Counted from the first letter of the stretch, positions 17,600 through 30,231 are shown. The stretch is DNA of 64,000 nt from Desulfococcaceae bacterium HSG9 (GCA_030378005.1 JAUCGF010000080.1:27377-91376), one strand, 5' to 3'. Numbers and translations are program-made. Notes: a model not told the origin generated them from the sequence alone.

Positions 17600-20500
17600 A
17601 TGATAACAAAAAGACCGACCACCGTTCTTATTGTGGATGATGAACCCCACAATTTGGATGTGTTGCATGATTATCTGCGAAAATCAGGCTTTAAGGTACT
17701 GGTCGCCATAAACGGCGAAGAGGCGCTTATACGTGTCAGGCGTACCAGGCCGGATTTGATTCTACTGGATATAAAATTACCCGGTATCGATGGCTTTGAG
17801 ATCTGTCGCCGCATAAAAGCCTTGGATGCTGCAAAGGATACTCCGATTATCTTTATCACGTCTGGTACAGACGCGGTGGATAAGGTCAAAGGGTTTGAAA
17901 TAGGCGCCGCAGATTACATCACCAAACCCTTTGAGCCGGAAGTGGCCGTGGCTCGGATTAACAAACATCTGACCATCCACAGGTTGCAAAAACAGCTTGA
18001 AGAGCAAAATGTCAGACTCCAACAGGAGATTGTTGAACGTAAGCAAGTCGAGAAATTATTACGAAAGAGCGAAAAAAAGTATAAAGCATTATTCCAAAAC
18101 GCCCAGGTTGCCTTGTTCAGGACCGCTGTTTCAGACGGCAAGCTTATTGAAATAAATAAACGATATGCCAATATGGCCGGCTATCCGACTGTAGAGGACT
18201 GTATGGCGGAATTTAATGTGGCTGATGCCTGGGCAGAACCCGCCGCCCGTGACGAACTGATGAGAATACTGCGGGATAAAGGCTCTGTCACAAATTACGA
18301 AACAGCAGTCAATCAAAAAGACGGCTCCCGGAAACACATAATATTTTCAGCAACGATTTTTCCTGAACAAGGATACCTGGAAGGTTCGATAGTCGATATC
18401 ACCAAACGCAAGCGGGCGGAAGAGGCCATTCAGGGACATCAAAAACATTTGGAGGCTATTAGAGACATCGGTTTACTGGCAACTTCCACCTTGGATTTAA
18501 AAACACTTTTACGGCGAATTCTAAAGAGCGTCATACAAACAATCGGGGCGTCAGTTGGCATGCTCTTTCTTAAAAACGATAGTTCCGACGGCCTTTCTTG
18601 GGCAGCTTCTATGGGCTTGTCAGACGCCTTTGTGACCGAATATGAGAACCAGGCGATCAAACCGGGCGAGGGTCTCACCGGTCGTATCTTCCAAAGCGGT
18701 GAACCGATCTTTATCCAAAAAAGCTCCTCCCATGACTCGCGAATCGCCCGGCAGGTTATTGTTGATGAAAATCTAAACTCGTTTATCGGCGTGGCTGTGT
18801 ATGCCGATGATAAAATCATTGGAGTAATGAATATCATCTCGCGGGCGCCGGTCGTTTTACATGAGCGGGATATGTCCCTTGTCAGCGCTATCGGCGTTCA
18901 TGTGGGCTCTGCCATTCAAAACGCTCAACTTTACGCGCAAATCAAAAAGACTGAGGCTCTGCTGCATATCGAGCGCGACAATTTCAGCAATATTATGGAA
19001 TCGATGGATGACGGCATCTATATCGTAAACGAGCAATATGACATCCAATATGTGAATCCGGTACTTCAAAAGGATTTCGGTTCTGATGAGGGGCAAAAAT
19101 GTTATGCCTATTTCCATGAGAGGACAACCGTGTGTCCCTGGTGCAAAAATCCGGAAGTGTTTGCCGGAAAAACCGTTCATTGGGAATTTCATGTTGCGAA
19201 GAACGGGCGAACGTATGACCTTATTGACGCGCCGCTGAAAAATAACGATGGCAGCATTTCAAAACTTGAAATACTCCGCGACATCACCGAGCGCAAGCAG
19301 GCGGAAGAGGCGCTGAGGGAGAGCAAAACCGAATTGGCCAGAGCCCATAAAATCGCCAGATTGGGCAATTTCCGTCATGATTTGAAAACCGGTATCGTTG
19401 TCTGGTCAAAGGAGATGTGCATCATTGCCGGAATTGGCGATAATGAACGGCAATTGTGTCTGGAAGAAATCAATCGATTAATCCATCCTGATGATTTGGA
19501 CAAAATACATACCGCTTTTCAGAATACTTTGGCAGGGGGGGGAAACGCTGCTCTTGATATTCGATTGATTGGCTACGACGGGACAATTCGTCATATTCAC
19601 GATCAGTTTGAAGTTTTTTTTGATGAGGATGGGCAGCCTTGTGAAGTTTTTGGCACGGTGATGGACATCACCGAGCGCAAACAGGCGGAGGAGGTGTTGC
19701 GGCAATCGCACGAACGCTTTAGCGCCGTGATGGACAGTCTGGAAGCTGTTGTGTACGTTGCGGATATGGAGACGTATGAACTGTTGTTTGTCAATAAATT
19801 TACGCAAAACATCCTTGGAACAGATCTGGTCGGGAAAATGTGTTGGAAAGAACTCCAGGACGGGCAACACGGCCCATGTGAATTTTGCACCAACAATCGC
19901 TTGATTGACGCGACCGACGAAGCGACCGACGTCTATGTCTGGCATCTCCAAAACACCGTCACCGGTCGCTGGTACGAACTTCGCGATCAGGCTATCCGCT
20001 GGACAGACGGTCGTTTGGTGCGCATGGAGATCGCCATAGACATCACCGAGCGCAGGCAGGCCGAAGAAACATTAAAAAAGAGTCAAAAACGAGAAAAAGA
20101 ACTGGCCGATATCGTACGTTCCTCACCTATAGCAATAGCCTTTGGATATCCTGATGGGCGGCTGGAACATTGTAATGCAGCTTTAGCAGAAATGACCGGC
20201 TATACAGAAGAGGAATTACAAGCGATTGACTGGAATAAAACCCTAACTCCCCCTCGATGGAACGACATCGAAGCCGAAAAACTTCATGAATTGATCGAGA
20301 GCAAAGGAAGTGTTCTCTATGAAAAAGAATATATCCGGAAAGATGGCGTGGTTGTTCCAATCGAGTTGCTTGTAACAGCAACATTTGACACAGAGGGCAA
20401 TGTCGTACATTTTACCGGATTTTGTACCGACATCACCGAGCGCAAGCAGGCTGAGGAGGTGTTGCAGCGGCGAACCCATGATTTTGGCGAACGGGTCAAA

Positions 20501-22765
20501 GAATTAAATTGTCTGTATGGCATCGCCCACCTCATTGAGAAACCCGGTGTGACATTAGAAGAGATCATGCAGGGCGCAGTTGAGCTTATCCCGCCTTCCA
20601 TGCAGCATCCCGATGTTATTTGCGCCCGAATCACTTTAAACAGCAAACAATTTGCAACCGACAACTTTGCCGAAAGCGATTGGAAACAAACCAGCGATAT
20701 CATTGTGCAAAATGAAGTGGCCGGCAATTTGAGTGTTTATTATCTAACAGAAATATCGGCAAATGATGAATATCATTTCATAAAAGAAGAAAGAAAACTG
20801 ATTCACGCTATATCCGAAAGGCTGGGCAGGATCATTGAACGAATCCAAATGCAAAAAACTTTGCAGGAAAAAGAGGAAAGACTAAGTGCTTTTATGAACG
20901 CGGCTACAGACGGATTCATACTTTTTGATTCGGAATTAAATTATCTTGATATCAACAATGCCGCGCTGAAAGTGGCAAAATCAGATCGAAAAAATATCAT
21001 TGGTAAAAATATTTTAGATATTGTTCCAAATGTTAAAAAAACAGGCAGATACGATAAATATAAACAAGTGATTGAGACAGGTGACTCATTGTTTATTCAT
21101 GATCTGATACCTCATCCAAAGTTTGGGAAAGTGCGTTTCGAGACAAAGGTTTTCAAAGTAGGAGACGGTCTTGGATATATTTTCACTGACATCACTGAAC
21201 GCAAGCGGGCCGAGGAGGAACTCAAAAAAGCGAAACAGGCCGCCTTGGAAGCACAACATGCGGCTGAAGCCGCCAATCAGGCCAAAAGCGCCTTTCTTGC
21301 CAACATGAGCCACGAACTGCGCACACCGCTTAATGCCATCCTGGGCTTTGCCCAATTGTTGGGTCACGCCACAAACCTTGATTCGGAACAACATGAACAT
21401 CTTGGCACTATCCGTCGCAGCGGAGACCACCTGCTGGCTCTCATCAACCAGGTGCTTGATCTGTCAAAAATCGAGGCGGGACGCGCCGAACTTGATGTGA
21501 CGAATTTCGATCTCTGGGATTTGTCAGATGAAATGGAAGAGATGTTTCGGCTGCGGGCAAAGAATAAAAGGCTTGAATTGCTGTTTGAACGCGCTTCGGA
21601 TATACCCCGTTATGTGCGAGCGGATAAAGTCAAATTGCGCCAAATATTGATCAACATACTTAATAATGCGCTGAAGTTTACGAAAACAGGCGGAATTACT
21701 GTGCGCGTAGATGCCGCAGAAACCGGATTTTTACAAAAAACCCGGTTTCCACAACCGCAAGAAGTTGCCCCTACATATTTACGATTTGAAATTTCAGATA
21801 CCGGTCCCGGAATCGCCCCGGATGAATTAAGCAAACTTTTTGAAGCCTTTGTACAGACCCGAACCGGGCGGGAGTCGCATAAAGGCACGGGCTTGGGGCT
21901 GGCCATCAGCAAAAGATTTGTGAAGTTAATGGGCGGAGAGATTAAAGCGGAAAGCGAAGTCGGGCAGGGAACGACGTTTACATTTCAAATTCCGGCAGGC
22001 ACTGCCGATGCATCCGATATTGAAACAGGGAAAACGGATCGGAAAATCATCGATCTGGAACCGAACCAGCCGCGTTACCGGATGCTGATCGCCGATGACA
22101 TAGAGGACAACCGCCGGCTTCTTATCAACTTATTGAATCCGTTTGATTTTGAACTGCGAGAAGCCGCTGACGGACAGGAAGCTGTTGAAATATGGAAAGA
22201 GTGGCGACCGCACCTGATCTGGATGGATATTCGTATGCCGATAATGGACGGCATGGAAGCGACAAAGCGCATTCGGGATTCGGAATTGCGAATGAGGAAC
22301 AGGGAATCTGCAACAACGGATTCTAAATCAATTCCTGATTCTGAATTTCAAAGTCACAATTCCAAAATTATTGCCGTAACCGCCGGCGCTTTTGAAGAGG
22401 ATCGGGGTGTCGCTATGGCTTCGGGCTGTGATGATTTTATAAGTAAACCTTTCCATGAATCCGATGTGTTCAACCTGATGACAAAGCATCTCGGTGTTCG
22501 TTTCGTATATGAACAAAGCATTGAAACCGACTCTGTAAGAGACGAAAGCGCTGATAAAAACGTCCTGACTTCCGCAAGATTAAACGCTTTACCCGAAAAA
22601 CTGACAGCCGCTTTGAAAATCTCGGCTATAAGAACCGACCCGCAAGGCTCGAACGCGGCTATCGAACGCATTCGGGAACACGATAAACCGTTGGCCGATG
22701 CTCTGGTCAAACTGGTTAAAACGTATCGGTTTGATATTATACAAGAATTGTTTGAGGATGTTTAG
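17600..22765 (+). CDS. Very large REC-PAS-GAF hybrid histidine kinase (1721 aa)
   Basis: The largest protein of the window; cytoplasmic. Receiver 7-122 (Asp57), PAS 155-275, GAF 285-435, PAS 455-570 with [19 protein letters not shown] 580-700, PAS 705-825 with GPCEFC, PAS 830-955, GAF-like 960-1090, PAS 1090-1205, HisKA His1238, HATPase, REC Asp1543 and the shared C-terminal domain. AAAGGAG precedes the ATG; a duplicate of this start lies 121 bp upstream. The GAF-like and last PAS segments (about 20490-21205) are nearly identical in DNA to those of the gene at 5498, which points to recent duplication or gene conversion. The HATPase loop has an in-frame palindrome at 21719-21749. It probably integrates several cytoplasmic signals; two PAS carry Cys pairs that might bind a metal or react to redox (inference). 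Confidence 0.93.
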   Translation: MITKRPTTVLIVDDEPHNLDVLHDYLRKSGFKVLVAINGEEALIRVRRTRPDLILLDIKLPGIDGFEICRRIKALDAAKDTPIIFITSGTDAVDKVKGFEIGAADYITKPFEPEVAVARINKHLTIHRLQKQLEEQNVRLQQEIVERKQVEKLLRKSEKKYKALFQNAQVALFRTAVSDGKLIEINKRYANMAGYPTVEDCMAEFNVADAWAEPAARDELMRILRDKGSVTNYETAVNQKDGSRKHIIFSATIFPEQGYLEGSIVDITKRKRAEEAIQGHQKHLEAIRDIGLLATSTLDLKTLLRRILKSVIQTIGASVGMLFLKNDSSDGLSWAASMGLSDAFVTEYENQAIKPGEGLTGRIFQSGEPIFIQKSSSHDSRIARQVIVDENLNSFIGVAVYADDKIIGVMNIISRAPVVLHERDMSLVSAIGVHVGSAIQNAQLYAQIKKTEALLHIERDNFSNIMESMDDGIYIVNEQYDIQYVNPVLQKDFGSDEGQKCYAYFHERTTVCPWCKNPEVFAGKTVHWEFHVAKNGRTYDLIDAPLKNNDGSISKLEILRDITERKQAEEALRESKTELARAHKIARLGNFRHDLKTGIVVWSKEMCIIAGIGDNERQLCLEEINRLIHPDDLDKIHTAFQNTLAGGGNAALDIRLIGYDGTIRHIHDQFEVFFDEDGQPCEVFGTVMDITERKQAEEVLRQSHERFSAVMDSLEAVVYVADMETYELLFVNKFTQNILGTDLVGKMCWKELQDGQHGPCEFCTNNRLIDATDEATDVYVWHLQNTVTGRWYELRDQAIRWTDGRLVRMEIAIDITERRQAEETLKKSQKREKELADIVRSSPIAIAFGYPDGRLEHCNAALAEMTGYTEEELQAIDWNKTLTPPRWNDIEAEKLHELIESKGSVLYEKEYIRKDGVVVPIELLVTATFDTEGNVVHFTGFCTDITERKQAEEVLQRRTHDFGERVKELNCLYGIAHLIEKPGVTLEEIMQGAVELIPPSMQHPDVICARITLNSKQFATDNFAESDWKQTSDIIVQNEVAGNLSVYYLTEISANDEYHFIKEERKLIHAISERLGRIIERIQMQKTLQEKEERLSAFMNAATDGFILFDSELNYLDINNAALKVAKSDRKNIIGKNILDIVPNVKKTGRYDKYKQVIETGDSLFIHDLIPHPKFGKVRFETKVFKVGDGLGYIFTDITERKRAEEELKKAKQAALEAQHAAEAANQAKSAFLANMSHELRTPLNAILGFAQLLGHATNLDSEQHEHLGTIRRSGDHLLALINQVLDLSKIEAGRAELDVTNFDLWDLSDEMEEMFRLRAKNKRLELLFERASDIPRYVRADKVKLRQILINILNNALKFTKTGGITVRVDAAETGFLQKTRFPQPQEVAPTYLRFEISDTGPGIAPDELSKLFEAFVQTRTGRESHKGTGLGLAISKRFVKLMGGEIKAESEVGQGTTFTFQIPAGTADASDIETGKTDRKIIDLEPNQPRYRMLIADDIEDNRRLLINLLNPFDFELREAADGQEAVEIWKEWRPHLIWMDIRMPIMDGMEATKRIRDSELRMRNRESATTDSKSIPDSEFQSHNSKIIAVTAGAFEEDRGVAMASGCDDFISKPFHESDVFNLMTKHLGVRFVYEQSIETDSVRDESADKNVLTSARLNALPEKLTAALKISAIRTDPQGSNAAIERIREHDKPLADALVKLVKTYRFDIIQELFEDV

Positions 22766-22926
22766 AAAGAAATCGGATTTTTTAGAAAAATCCGATTTCT
22801 TAACCGACCCGCAAGGCTCGAACGCGGCTATCGAACGCATTCGGGAACACGATAAACCGTTGGCCGATGCTCTGGTCAAACTGGTTAAAACGTATCGGTT
22901 TGATATTATACAAGAATTGTTTGAGG
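22634..22926 (+). repeat. 169-bp tandem duplication: kinase 3' end plus palindrome
   Basis: 22803-22926 repeats 22634-22757 with an offset of 169 bp and no difference that I could see. The perfect palindrome copy 6 lies between them (22769-22799). The second copy has no start of its own in the kinase frame and ends at a divergent gacgataaaaaatgctga. Identity means the duplication is recent. Confidence 0.9.
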
Positions 22927-23077
22927 GAGACGATAAAAAATGCTGAAAAGGAAATCCAGTCTCTGGTGGAAAACTTTATGATGGGAGGAAAGGCATTTGG
23001 TTCCATCCTAAATTTGCGGTGAAACGTAAAGGGATAAAACCATTATGAAAACAAAATATTTTTAGGAGGGAAGTGAT

Positions 23078-26000
23078 ATGTCTATAAACAAGGGTTGGCT
23101 GCGCATGTGTGCTTGTACCGTGCTGTTGCTGTGTATGTCCGCGCGGGGTTTTAGCGCGGAAGTCGATGAATACGCCTCCGTCGTATTGTCGGAAGATGAA
23201 CGCGCCTGGCTGCAAAAAAAACACACCGTTCGCGTTCGCGTGGGGGATGCTCCGCCCTGGGAGATTAATACGCCCAAACCCCAGGGCATGTCTGTCGATT
23301 ATTTAACAATCATCGGGGAACAATTTGGCATCGATTTTCAATTTTTCCCCGGAAATGAAGCCTGGGTCGACGGTTTCAACGACATGGCCGGCGACCATCT
23401 GCATTATGATCTTTTGCCTGCGGCTAAACGCACTGAAGAACGCCTGGCCTACTTTGCCATGAGTGATGATTACCTTCATTCGCCCTGGGTTGTTTTTAGC
23501 CGTCAAGAGACGTCGGACATCCTCAGTCTGGAAGCCCTGCGGGGGAAAAAAGTGGCTGTTGAACGGGGATATGTCATGCACAATCTGCTGCAAACCACCG
23601 AACCCGAAATTGACCTGGCGCCTCAGGAAAACACGGTGGAAGCTCTCCTGGCGCTTTCCACGGGGAAAGTAGAAGCTTATGTGGGAAATATCATTGTCTC
23701 CGATTACTTGCTCCGACGCCATGGCATTACCAATCTGAAGATCGCCGGTTCCACGCCTTTTGGCGATCACAGCCAGGCAATGGTGACACGGCAGGAATGG
23801 GCGCCCCTGATTTCGATAATTAATAAGGGGCTGAACGCCATGTCTGCTGAACAAAATATCGCCATTCAGCAAAAGTGGATACCTCCGGCTACCGTTGCTA
23901 AATCCCAAACAATTGCCCTGACACCGGAAGAGCGGGCTTGGTTGGGCACCCAACCGGTGATTCGCGCCCGTGTCGGCAATGTCCCACCCTATCACTTTTG
24001 GGACAACGGGCCACAAGGAATTTCGGTGGACTTGCTGAATCACATAGCAGACAAAATAGGTTTTCGAGTGGAGTATCTGAAGGGCATGAGTTGGCTTGAT
24101 GCTGTGGCGGGCATCCGCAGCCATGAAAATGTTGATTTGCTGCTCACCGCCAAGCGCACCCCGGAGCGAGAAACCTATATGATCTTCAGTCGGGATTACC
24201 TGAAACTTCCCTGGGTCATTTTCACCCGCCAAAATGAAAATGCTATCTTTGCGTTGGAAAACCTCTTTGGCAAAACCGTTGCCATTGAGGAGGGTTATGT
24301 CATGCAAGAGCGGCTGGCCAAAGAGTTCCCGCAGATCAGGCAGCGTCTATTCAAAGATGCCGCCGAAGCTCTGGCAGCGGTCAGTGAGAACCAGGCAGAC
24401 GCTTATGTGGGTAATCTGACGATTGCTCAATACCATATCGCTCACCTGGGCTTCACCAACCTTAAAGTCGCCGCGACCACCGGTTTGGGAGACCACACCC
24501 AGGCATTTGCCATGCGTGATGACTGGCCGCAGTTCGCAGCTATCCTCGACAAAGGGCTGGCCGCCATCACACCGGAAGAACGCAGCGTCATCAATCGCAA
24601 GTACTTTACGGTCGAAGTTGCCCAAAAGGTGGATTACACACGTTTGTGGTGGGCGTTGCTAACTATTGGGCTGGTGGTGGGTTTCATTGTGCTCTGGAAC
24701 TATTTCCTCCGTAATCTGCAAAAGCGGCTTGAGGCACAAAATGCCCAACTTAAGCAAGAGATTGCCGAGCGCAAGCGGGTGGAGGAAGCACTGCAACAAC
24801 GAACACATGCCCTTAACGAACGGGTCAAAGAATTAAATTGTCTTTATGGCATTGCCCACCTCGTTGAGAAACCGGATATTTCATTGGAAGAAATCATACA
24901 GGGCACCGTTGAACTTATCCCTGTTTCCTGGCAATATCCGGAGATCACCTGCGCTCGAATCATGCTAAACGATCAACAGTTTAAAACAGACAACTTTGTG
25001 GAAAGCGATTGGAAGCTGACCAGCGACATCATCGTGATAGGCGAACCGGCAGGCAATTTGGAGGTTTGTTATCTGGCAGAAAAACCGGCTGGTGATGCCG
25101 GTGATGAGGGGCATTTCCTGAAAGAAGAGAGAAAACTGATTGACGCTATTACCGAACGGCTGGGACGGATTATCGGGCGCTGGCAGATAGAGGAGGCGCT
25201 GCGGGAGAATAGAGCAAAATACCACACTCTGTTCAATAAAATGTTAGATGGATTTGCCCTGCATGAAATTATATGCGATGATAATGATAATCCGGTTGAT
25301 TATCGTTTTCTTGATGTTAACCCGGCTTTTGAAACATTGACGGGTTTAACTCGTGAGTTTATACTAAATAAAACTGTTCTTGAAGCATTGCCCGATACCG
25401 AATCCTACTGGATTGAAAGATATGGGCATGTTGCCATCACCGGCAAACCCGTTTTTTTTGAGAATTTCTCCCGTGAATTAAGCAAATATTTCTATGTAAC
25501 CGCCTTTAGTCCCCAAAAAGGACAATTTGCCTGTATTTTCAAGGACATCACTGAACGTAAACAAACTGATAAAGCGCTGCGGAAAAGCGAGAAAAATCTA
25601 AATAAAGCGCAGGCAATAGCACATTTGGGTTATTGGGAATTGGATACAGCAAACATGAAAGTGACAGGGTCTGACGAGTTTTTCAGCATATTCGGACTCA
25701 GCCGTGATGAAGCGACTTTAGAATCATTTGTCGAGGTTATTTATCCTGATGACCGGGAATACGACGTCTCTCATATCCAGCGCGGACTGGAACTGGGCGA
25801 GTCCTGGGATATTGAACATCGTTTGATTTTAAGGGATGGAACGCAAAAGTGGGTGCATGCGATCGGCGAGGCGATCAAAGACGAAAGCGGGAAAACAGTG
25901 TCTCTATCGGGGATTACGCAAGACATCACCGAGCGCAAGCGTGCGGAAGAAGAACTGGAAAAAGCCAAACAAGCCGCCGAAGCCGCCAACCAGGCCAAAA

Positions 26001-27478
26001 GTGCGTTTCTCGCCAATATGAGCCACGAACTGCGCACACCGCTTAATGCCATTCTGGGCTTTGCCCAATTGTTGGGTCACGCCACAAACTTCAATTCGGA
26101 ACAACAGGAACATCTCGGCACTATCCATCGCAGCGGAGACCACCTGCTGGCTCTCATCAACCAGGTGCTTGATCTGTCAAAAATCGAGGCGGGACGAGCC
26201 GAACTTGATGTCTCGAATTTCGATCTCTGTGATTTGCTGGATGAGATGGAAGAGATGTTCCGGCTTCGCGCAAAAAATAAAAGGCTTGAATTGCTGTTTG
26301 AACGCGCTTCGGATACGCCCCGTTATGTGCGAACGGATAAAGTCAAATTGCGCCAAATATTGATCAACATACTTAATAATGCGCTGAAGTTTACGAAAAC
26401 AGGCGGAATTACCGTGCGCGTAGATGCCGCAGAAATCGGATTTTTTCAAAAAATCCGGTTTCCACAACCGCAAGAAGTCGCCCCTACATGTTTACGATTT
26501 GAAATTTCAGACACCGGTCCCGGAATCGCCCCGGATGAATTAAGCAAACTTTTTGAAGCCTTTGTACAGACCCGAACCGGGCGGGAGTCGCATAAAGGCA
26601 CGGGCTTGGGGCTGGCCATCAGCAAAAGATTTGTGAAGTTAATGGGCGGAGAGATTAAAGCGGAAAGCGAAGTCGGGCAGGGAACGACGTTTACATTTCA
26701 AATTCCGGCCGGCACTGCCGATGCATCCGATATTGAAACAGGGAAAACGGATCGGAAAATCATCGATCTGGAACCGAACCAGCCGCGCTACCGGATGCTG
26801 ATCGCCGATGACATAGAGGACAACCGCCGGCTTCTTATCAACTTATTGAATCAGTTTGATTTTGAACTGCGAGAAGCCGCTGACGGACGCGAAGCTGTTG
26901 AGCTATGGAAAGAGTGGCGACCGCACCTGATCTGGATGGATATTCGTATGCCGGTCATGGACGGTATCGAAGCGACAAAAAGAATTCGGAATTCGGAATT
27001 ACGAATGGGGAACAGGGAATGTGTAACAACGGATTCTTTTTCAATTCCTGATGCTGAATTCCAAAGTCGTAATTCCAAAATTATCGCTGTAACCGCCGGC
27101 GTTTTTGAAGAGGATCGGGGTGTCGCTATGGCCTCGGGCTGTGATGATTTTATAAGCAAACCTTTCAATACATCTGATGTGTTCAACCTGATGACAAAGC
27201 ATCTCGGTGTTCGTTTCGTATATGAACAAAGCATTGAAACCGACTCTGTGAAAGACGAAAGCGCTGATAAAAACGTCCTGACTTCCGCAAGATTAAACGC
27301 TTTGCCCGAAGAGCAGCTCGCCGCTTTGAAAGTTGCGGCTATAAGAACCGACCCGAAAGGCTCGAACGCGGCTATCGACCATATTCGGGAACACGATAAA
27401 CCGTTGGCAGACGCTCTAACCGGGTTGGTCAAAACGTATCGGTTTGATATTATACAAGAATTGTTAGAGGATGCTTAG
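23078..27478 (+). CDS. BvgS-like hybrid kinase with two periplasmic solute-binding (SBP_bac_3) domains
   Basis: 1466 residues; TAGGAGGG before ATG. Signal peptide or anchor about 1-27, then two tandem SBP_bac_3 (Venus flytrap) domains at about 45-270 and 287-505. Each begins with an [13 protein letters not shown] lead and carries the [21 protein letters not shown] segment. Membrane helix about 522-545, coiled coil, GAF-like 580-705, PAS 712-825, PAS 835-955, HisKA His983, HATPase, REC Asp1288 and the shared C-terminal domain. Tandem Venus flytraps before a kinase are the architecture of BvgS/EvgS, where a periplasmic small molecule or ion controls the kinase. In-frame palindrome at 26432-26462. 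The ligand cannot be inferred. Confidence 0.93.
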   Translation: MSINKGWLRMCACTVLLLCMSARGFSAEVDEYASVVLSEDERAWLQKKHTVRVRVGDAPPWEINTPKPQGMSVDYLTIIGEQFGIDFQFFPGNEAWVDGFNDMAGDHLHYDLLPAAKRTEERLAYFAMSDDYLHSPWVVFSRQETSDILSLEALRGKKVAVERGYVMHNLLQTTEPEIDLAPQENTVEALLALSTGKVEAYVGNIIVSDYLLRRHGITNLKIAGSTPFGDHSQAMVTRQEWAPLISIINKGLNAMSAEQNIAIQQKWIPPATVAKSQTIALTPEERAWLGTQPVIRARVGNVPPYHFWDNGPQGISVDLLNHIADKIGFRVEYLKGMSWLDAVAGIRSHENVDLLLTAKRTPERETYMIFSRDYLKLPWVIFTRQNENAIFALENLFGKTVAIEEGYVMQERLAKEFPQIRQRLFKDAAEALAAVSENQADAYVGNLTIAQYHIAHLGFTNLKVAATTGLGDHTQAFAMRDDWPQFAAILDKGLAAITPEERSVINRKYFTVEVAQKVDYTRLWWALLTIGLVVGFIVLWNYFLRNLQKRLEAQNAQLKQEIAERKRVEEALQQRTHALNERVKELNCLYGIAHLVEKPDISLEEIIQGTVELIPVSWQYPEITCARIMLNDQQFKTDNFVESDWKLTSDIIVIGEPAGNLEVCYLAEKPAGDAGDEGHFLKEERKLIDAITERLGRIIGRWQIEEALRENRAKYHTLFNKMLDGFALHEIICDDNDNPVDYRFLDVNPAFETLTGLTREFILNKTVLEALPDTESYWIERYGHVAITGKPVFFENFSRELSKYFYVTAFSPQKGQFACIFKDITERKQTDKALRKSEKNLNKAQAIAHLGYWELDTANMKVTGSDEFFSIFGLSRDEATLESFVEVIYPDDREYDVSHIQRGLELGESWDIEHRLILRDGTQKWVHAIGEAIKDESGKTVSLSGITQDITERKRAEEELEKAKQAAEAANQAKSAFLANMSHELRTPLNAILGFAQLLGHATNFNSEQQEHLGTIHRSGDHLLALINQVLDLSKIEAGRAELDVSNFDLCDLLDEMEEMFRLRAKNKRLELLFERASDTPRYVRTDKVKLRQILINILNNALKFTKTGGITVRVDAAEIGFFQKIRFPQPQEVAPTCLRFEISDTGPGIAPDELSKLFEAFVQTRTGRESHKGTGLGLAISKRFVKLMGGEIKAESEVGQGTTFTFQIPAGTADASDIETGKTDRKIIDLEPNQPRYRMLIADDIEDNRRLLINLLNQFDFELREAADGREAVELWKEWRPHLIWMDIRMPVMDGIEATKRIRNSELRMGNRECVTTDSFSIPDAEFQSRNSKIIAVTAGVFEEDRGVAMASGCDDFISKPFNTSDVFNLMTKHLGVRFVYEQSIETDSVKDESADKNVLTSARLNALPEEQLAALKVAAIRTDPKGSNAAIDHIREHDKPLADALTGLVKTYRFDIIQELLEDA

Positions 27479-27481
27479 AAA

Positions 27482-27573
27482 GAAATTGGATTTTTTAGAA
27501 AAATCCGATTTCTCAGAGGAGTTTTAAAGAGGATGTTTCAAAAGAAATCGGGTTTTTTAGAAAAACCTGATTT
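27482..27573. repeat. Two tandem palindromes (copies 7 and 8)
   Basis: 27482-27512 (one mismatch in the arms) and 27545-27573 (arms aaatcgggttttt and aaaaacctgattt) with the same spacer as at 9932-10023. The second copy is read through by an open frame starting at ATG 27533 that joins the molybdopterin oxidoreductase fragment. Confidence 0.88.
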
Positions 27574-27604
27574 ATTAACGGACCCGAATAAGGAGATAAA
27601 AAAA

Positions 27605-27805
27605 ATGAGTATTCATTGGACCAAATCAACATGCCCTTACTGCGGTTTTGGCTACGGATTGATGGTGGGAGTGGAAAAGGGTAAGGTCGTAAAAATTACA
27701 GGTATGAAAGGCCATCCGGCCAATGACGGGGATATTTGCATCCTGCCGGCTAACCATCCGCCAATTTTTGTTCGACGTACGCGCTTTATGGGTTCTGACC
27801 ACTAA
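27605..27805 (+). pseudogene. N-terminal fragment of a molybdopterin (formate dehydrogenase/nitrate reductase-like) oxidoreductase
   Basis: ATG behind AAGGAGAT. Encodes 66 residues: STCPYCGFGYGL, GKVVKITGMKGHPANDGDIC and LPANHPPIF. This is the [4Fe-4S] region at the start of FdhF/NapA-type enzymes, normally C-x2-C-x3-C and a later Cys. The third Cys is Tyr here (GFGY instead of GFGC). The frame stops at TAA 27803, where a full enzyme would have 600 residues or more, and no molybdopterin-binding domain follows. It is a non-functional remnant. It keeps a good ribosome site and could still be transcribed with the kinase genes. Confidence 0.8.
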
Positions 27806-27935
27806 TCCGACGGCATCTCTGCCAAATACCAAATGTTTGACATGCATTCCAAACAGCCGGCGTACAAGTTCAGCGCTGTTAGAATAGCCAAAGCAGCGGC
27901 CGATGAAGGATGCCATAAAAGAATAGAGACATTTT
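27806..27935 (+). other. Unassigned coding-like remnant
   Basis: In the same frame after the TAA, the sequence stays open for 51 codons (KYQMFDMHSKQPAYKF, then [15 protein letters not shown]) to a TGA at 27960 inside the next gene. It looks like the C-terminus of a different, unrecognised protein joined to the oxidoreductase fragment by deletion. I cannot name the family. Confidence 0.4.
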
Positions 27936-30227
27936 ATGAAAAGCCAATTGAGAAAAGATGAAGTAGAGGCAATGCGGCAGACAATCAAATTTTTTGAAAC
28001 GCTGCTTATAGCATCTGGCGATGGGATTTTGATTACAGACGCAAATCAGAGTATCATCTTGGTCAACGAGCGTTTTTGCAAATTTATAGGCAGGCAAAAA
28101 CAAGAAATGATTGAAACCAGTCTGTTCACCTGGCTCGGGGAATTCGAGGGAAATGCCATGTTGCAGTGGACAAACCTGGAACAGCGTGTCCGTATCAAGG
28201 GAAAATGCAATAATGTCGATTTCCAAATACCATCAAAAAACGGGATAATATATCTCAACGTCAATGCTTCTTCCCTGAAGCGGGTCGCCCAAGAGGAGGC
28301 AGGCGTTATCATCAGCCTCTGGCGGGATGTTACCGATAACAAGCAAGCCGAGAAAGAATTTAAAAGACTTTTTAATCTTTCCCCGGATTTGGTTAGCACA
28401 GGCCGTTTGGATGGCTATTTTACCAAGGTAAATTCATCTTTTAAAAAGATACTCGGTTATGAAGATGAAGAGTTTCTTGCAAAACCGTTCATTGATTTTG
28501 TACACAAGGAAGATATTGAAATAACATTGGCGGCATTGGGTGAAGCGATTAGAGGGAAACGGAAACTCTATGTTCAGAACAGATTTAAGTGTAAGGATGG
28601 TTCATACAGATGGATCGAGTGGAAAGTTGTGACATTAGTGGAAGAAGCTATATGGTATGCCACCGGCAGGGACATCACCGTGCGTAAACAGGCGGAAGAA
28701 ACATTGCAACTGGCCAAGGAAGCCGCTGAAACCGCAAACCGCGCCAAAAGCACCTTTCTCGCCAACATGAGCCACGAACTGCGTACACCGCTCAATGCCA
28801 TCCTGGGCTTTGCCCAATTGTTGGGTCACGCCACAAACCTTGATTCGGAACAACATGAACATCTTGGCACTATCCGTCGCAGCGGAGCCCACCTGCTGAC
28901 TCTCATCAACCAGGTGCTTGATCTGTCAAAAATCGAGGCGGGACGCGCCGAACTTGATGTATCGAATTTCGATCTCTGGGATTTGTCAGATGAAATGGAA
29001 GAGATGTTTCGGCTGCGGGCAAAGAATAAAAGGCTTGAATTGCTGTTTGAACGCGCTTCGGATATACCCCGTTATGTGCGAACGGATAAAGTCAAATTGC
29101 GCCAAATATTGATCAATATACTCAACAATGCGATGAAGTTTACGAAAACAGGCGGAATTACCGTGCGCGTAGATGCCGCAGAAACCGGATTTTTACAAAA
29201 AACCCGGTTTCCACAACCGCAAGAAGTCGCCCCTACATATTTACGATTTGAAATTTCAGACACCGGCCCCGGAATCGCCCCGGATGAATTAAACAAACTT
29301 TTTGAAGCCTTTGTACAGACCCGAACCGGGCGAGATTCGCATAAAGGCACGGGCTTGGGGCTGGCCATCAGCAAAAGATTTGTGAAGTTAATGGGCGGAG
29401 AGATTAAAGCGGAAAGCGAAGTCGGGCAGGGAACGACGTTTACATTTCAAATTCCGGCCGGCACTGCTGATGCATCCGATATTGAAACAGGGAAACCGGA
29501 TCGGAAAATCATCGATCTGGAACCGAACCAGCCGCGCTACCGGATGCTGATCGCCGATGACATAGAGAGCAACCGCCGTCTTCTTATCAACTTATTGAAT
29601 CAGTTTGATTTTGAACTGCGAGAAGCCGCTGACGGACAGGAAGCTGTTGAAATATGGAAAGAGTGGCGGCCGCACCTGATCTGGATGGATATTCGTATGC
29701 CGGTCATGGACGGTATCCAAGCGACAAAGCGCATTCGGAATTCGGAATTGCGAATGGGGAACAGGGAATCTGCAACAACGGATTCTTTTTCAATTCCTGA
29801 TGCTGAATTCCAAAGTCGCAATTCCAAAATTATCGCCGTAACCGCCGGCGTTTTTGAAGAGGATCGAGGTGTCGCTATGGCTTCGGGCTGTGATGATTTT
29901 ATAAGCAAACCTTTCAATACATCTGATGTGTTCAACCTGATGACAAAGCATCTCGGTGTTCGTTTCGTGTATGAACAAAGCATTGAAACCGACTCTGTGA
30001 GAGACGCTGGCGCTGATAAAAACGTCCTGACATCCGCAAGATTAAACGCTTTGCCCGAAGAGCAGATCGCCGCTTTGAAAGTTGCGGCTATAAGAACCGA
30101 CCCGAAAGGCTCGAACGCGGCTATCGACCATATTCGGGAACACGATAAACCGTTGGCAGACGCTCTAACCGGGTTGGTCAAAACGTATCGGTTTGATATT
30201 ATACAAGAATTGTTAGAGGATGCTTAG
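27936..30227 (+). CDS. PAS-PAS hybrid histidine kinase
   Basis: 763 residues, cytoplasmic, the shortest of the paralogues with the shared cassette. PAS about 12-130 ([16 protein letters not shown]), PAS 135-255, HisKA His280, HATPase, REC Asp585 and the shared C-terminal domain. The ribosome site is weak (gagac about 10 nt upstream), and the start lies inside the remnant frame described above. The cassette differs from that of the gene at 23078 at only a few positions, including the insert in the REC, which suggests very recent copying. In-frame palindrome at 29181-29211 in the HATPase loop. Confidence 0.92.
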   Translation: MKSQLRKDEVEAMRQTIKFFETLLIASGDGILITDANQSIILVNERFCKFIGRQKQEMIETSLFTWLGEFEGNAMLQWTNLEQRVRIKGKCNNVDFQIPSKNGIIYLNVNASSLKRVAQEEAGVIISLWRDVTDNKQAEKEFKRLFNLSPDLVSTGRLDGYFTKVNSSFKKILGYEDEEFLAKPFIDFVHKEDIEITLAALGEAIRGKRKLYVQNRFKCKDGSYRWIEWKVVTLVEEAIWYATGRDITVRKQAEETLQLAKEAAETANRAKSTFLANMSHELRTPLNAILGFAQLLGHATNLDSEQHEHLGTIRRSGAHLLTLINQVLDLSKIEAGRAELDVSNFDLWDLSDEMEEMFRLRAKNKRLELLFERASDIPRYVRTDKVKLRQILINILNNAMKFTKTGGITVRVDAAETGFLQKTRFPQPQEVAPTYLRFEISDTGPGIAPDELNKLFEAFVQTRTGRDSHKGTGLGLAISKRFVKLMGGEIKAESEVGQGTTFTFQIPAGTADASDIETGKPDRKIIDLEPNQPRYRMLIADDIESNRRLLINLLNQFDFELREAADGQEAVEIWKEWRPHLIWMDIRMPVMDGIQATKRIRNSELRMGNRESATTDSFSIPDAEFQSRNSKIIAVTAGVFEEDRGVAMASGCDDFISKPFNTSDVFNLMTKHLGVRFVYEQSIETDSVRDAGADKNVLTSARLNALPEEQIAALKVAAIRTDPKGSNAAIDHIREHDKPLADALTGLVKTYRFDIIQELLEDA

Positions 30228-30231
30228 AAAG

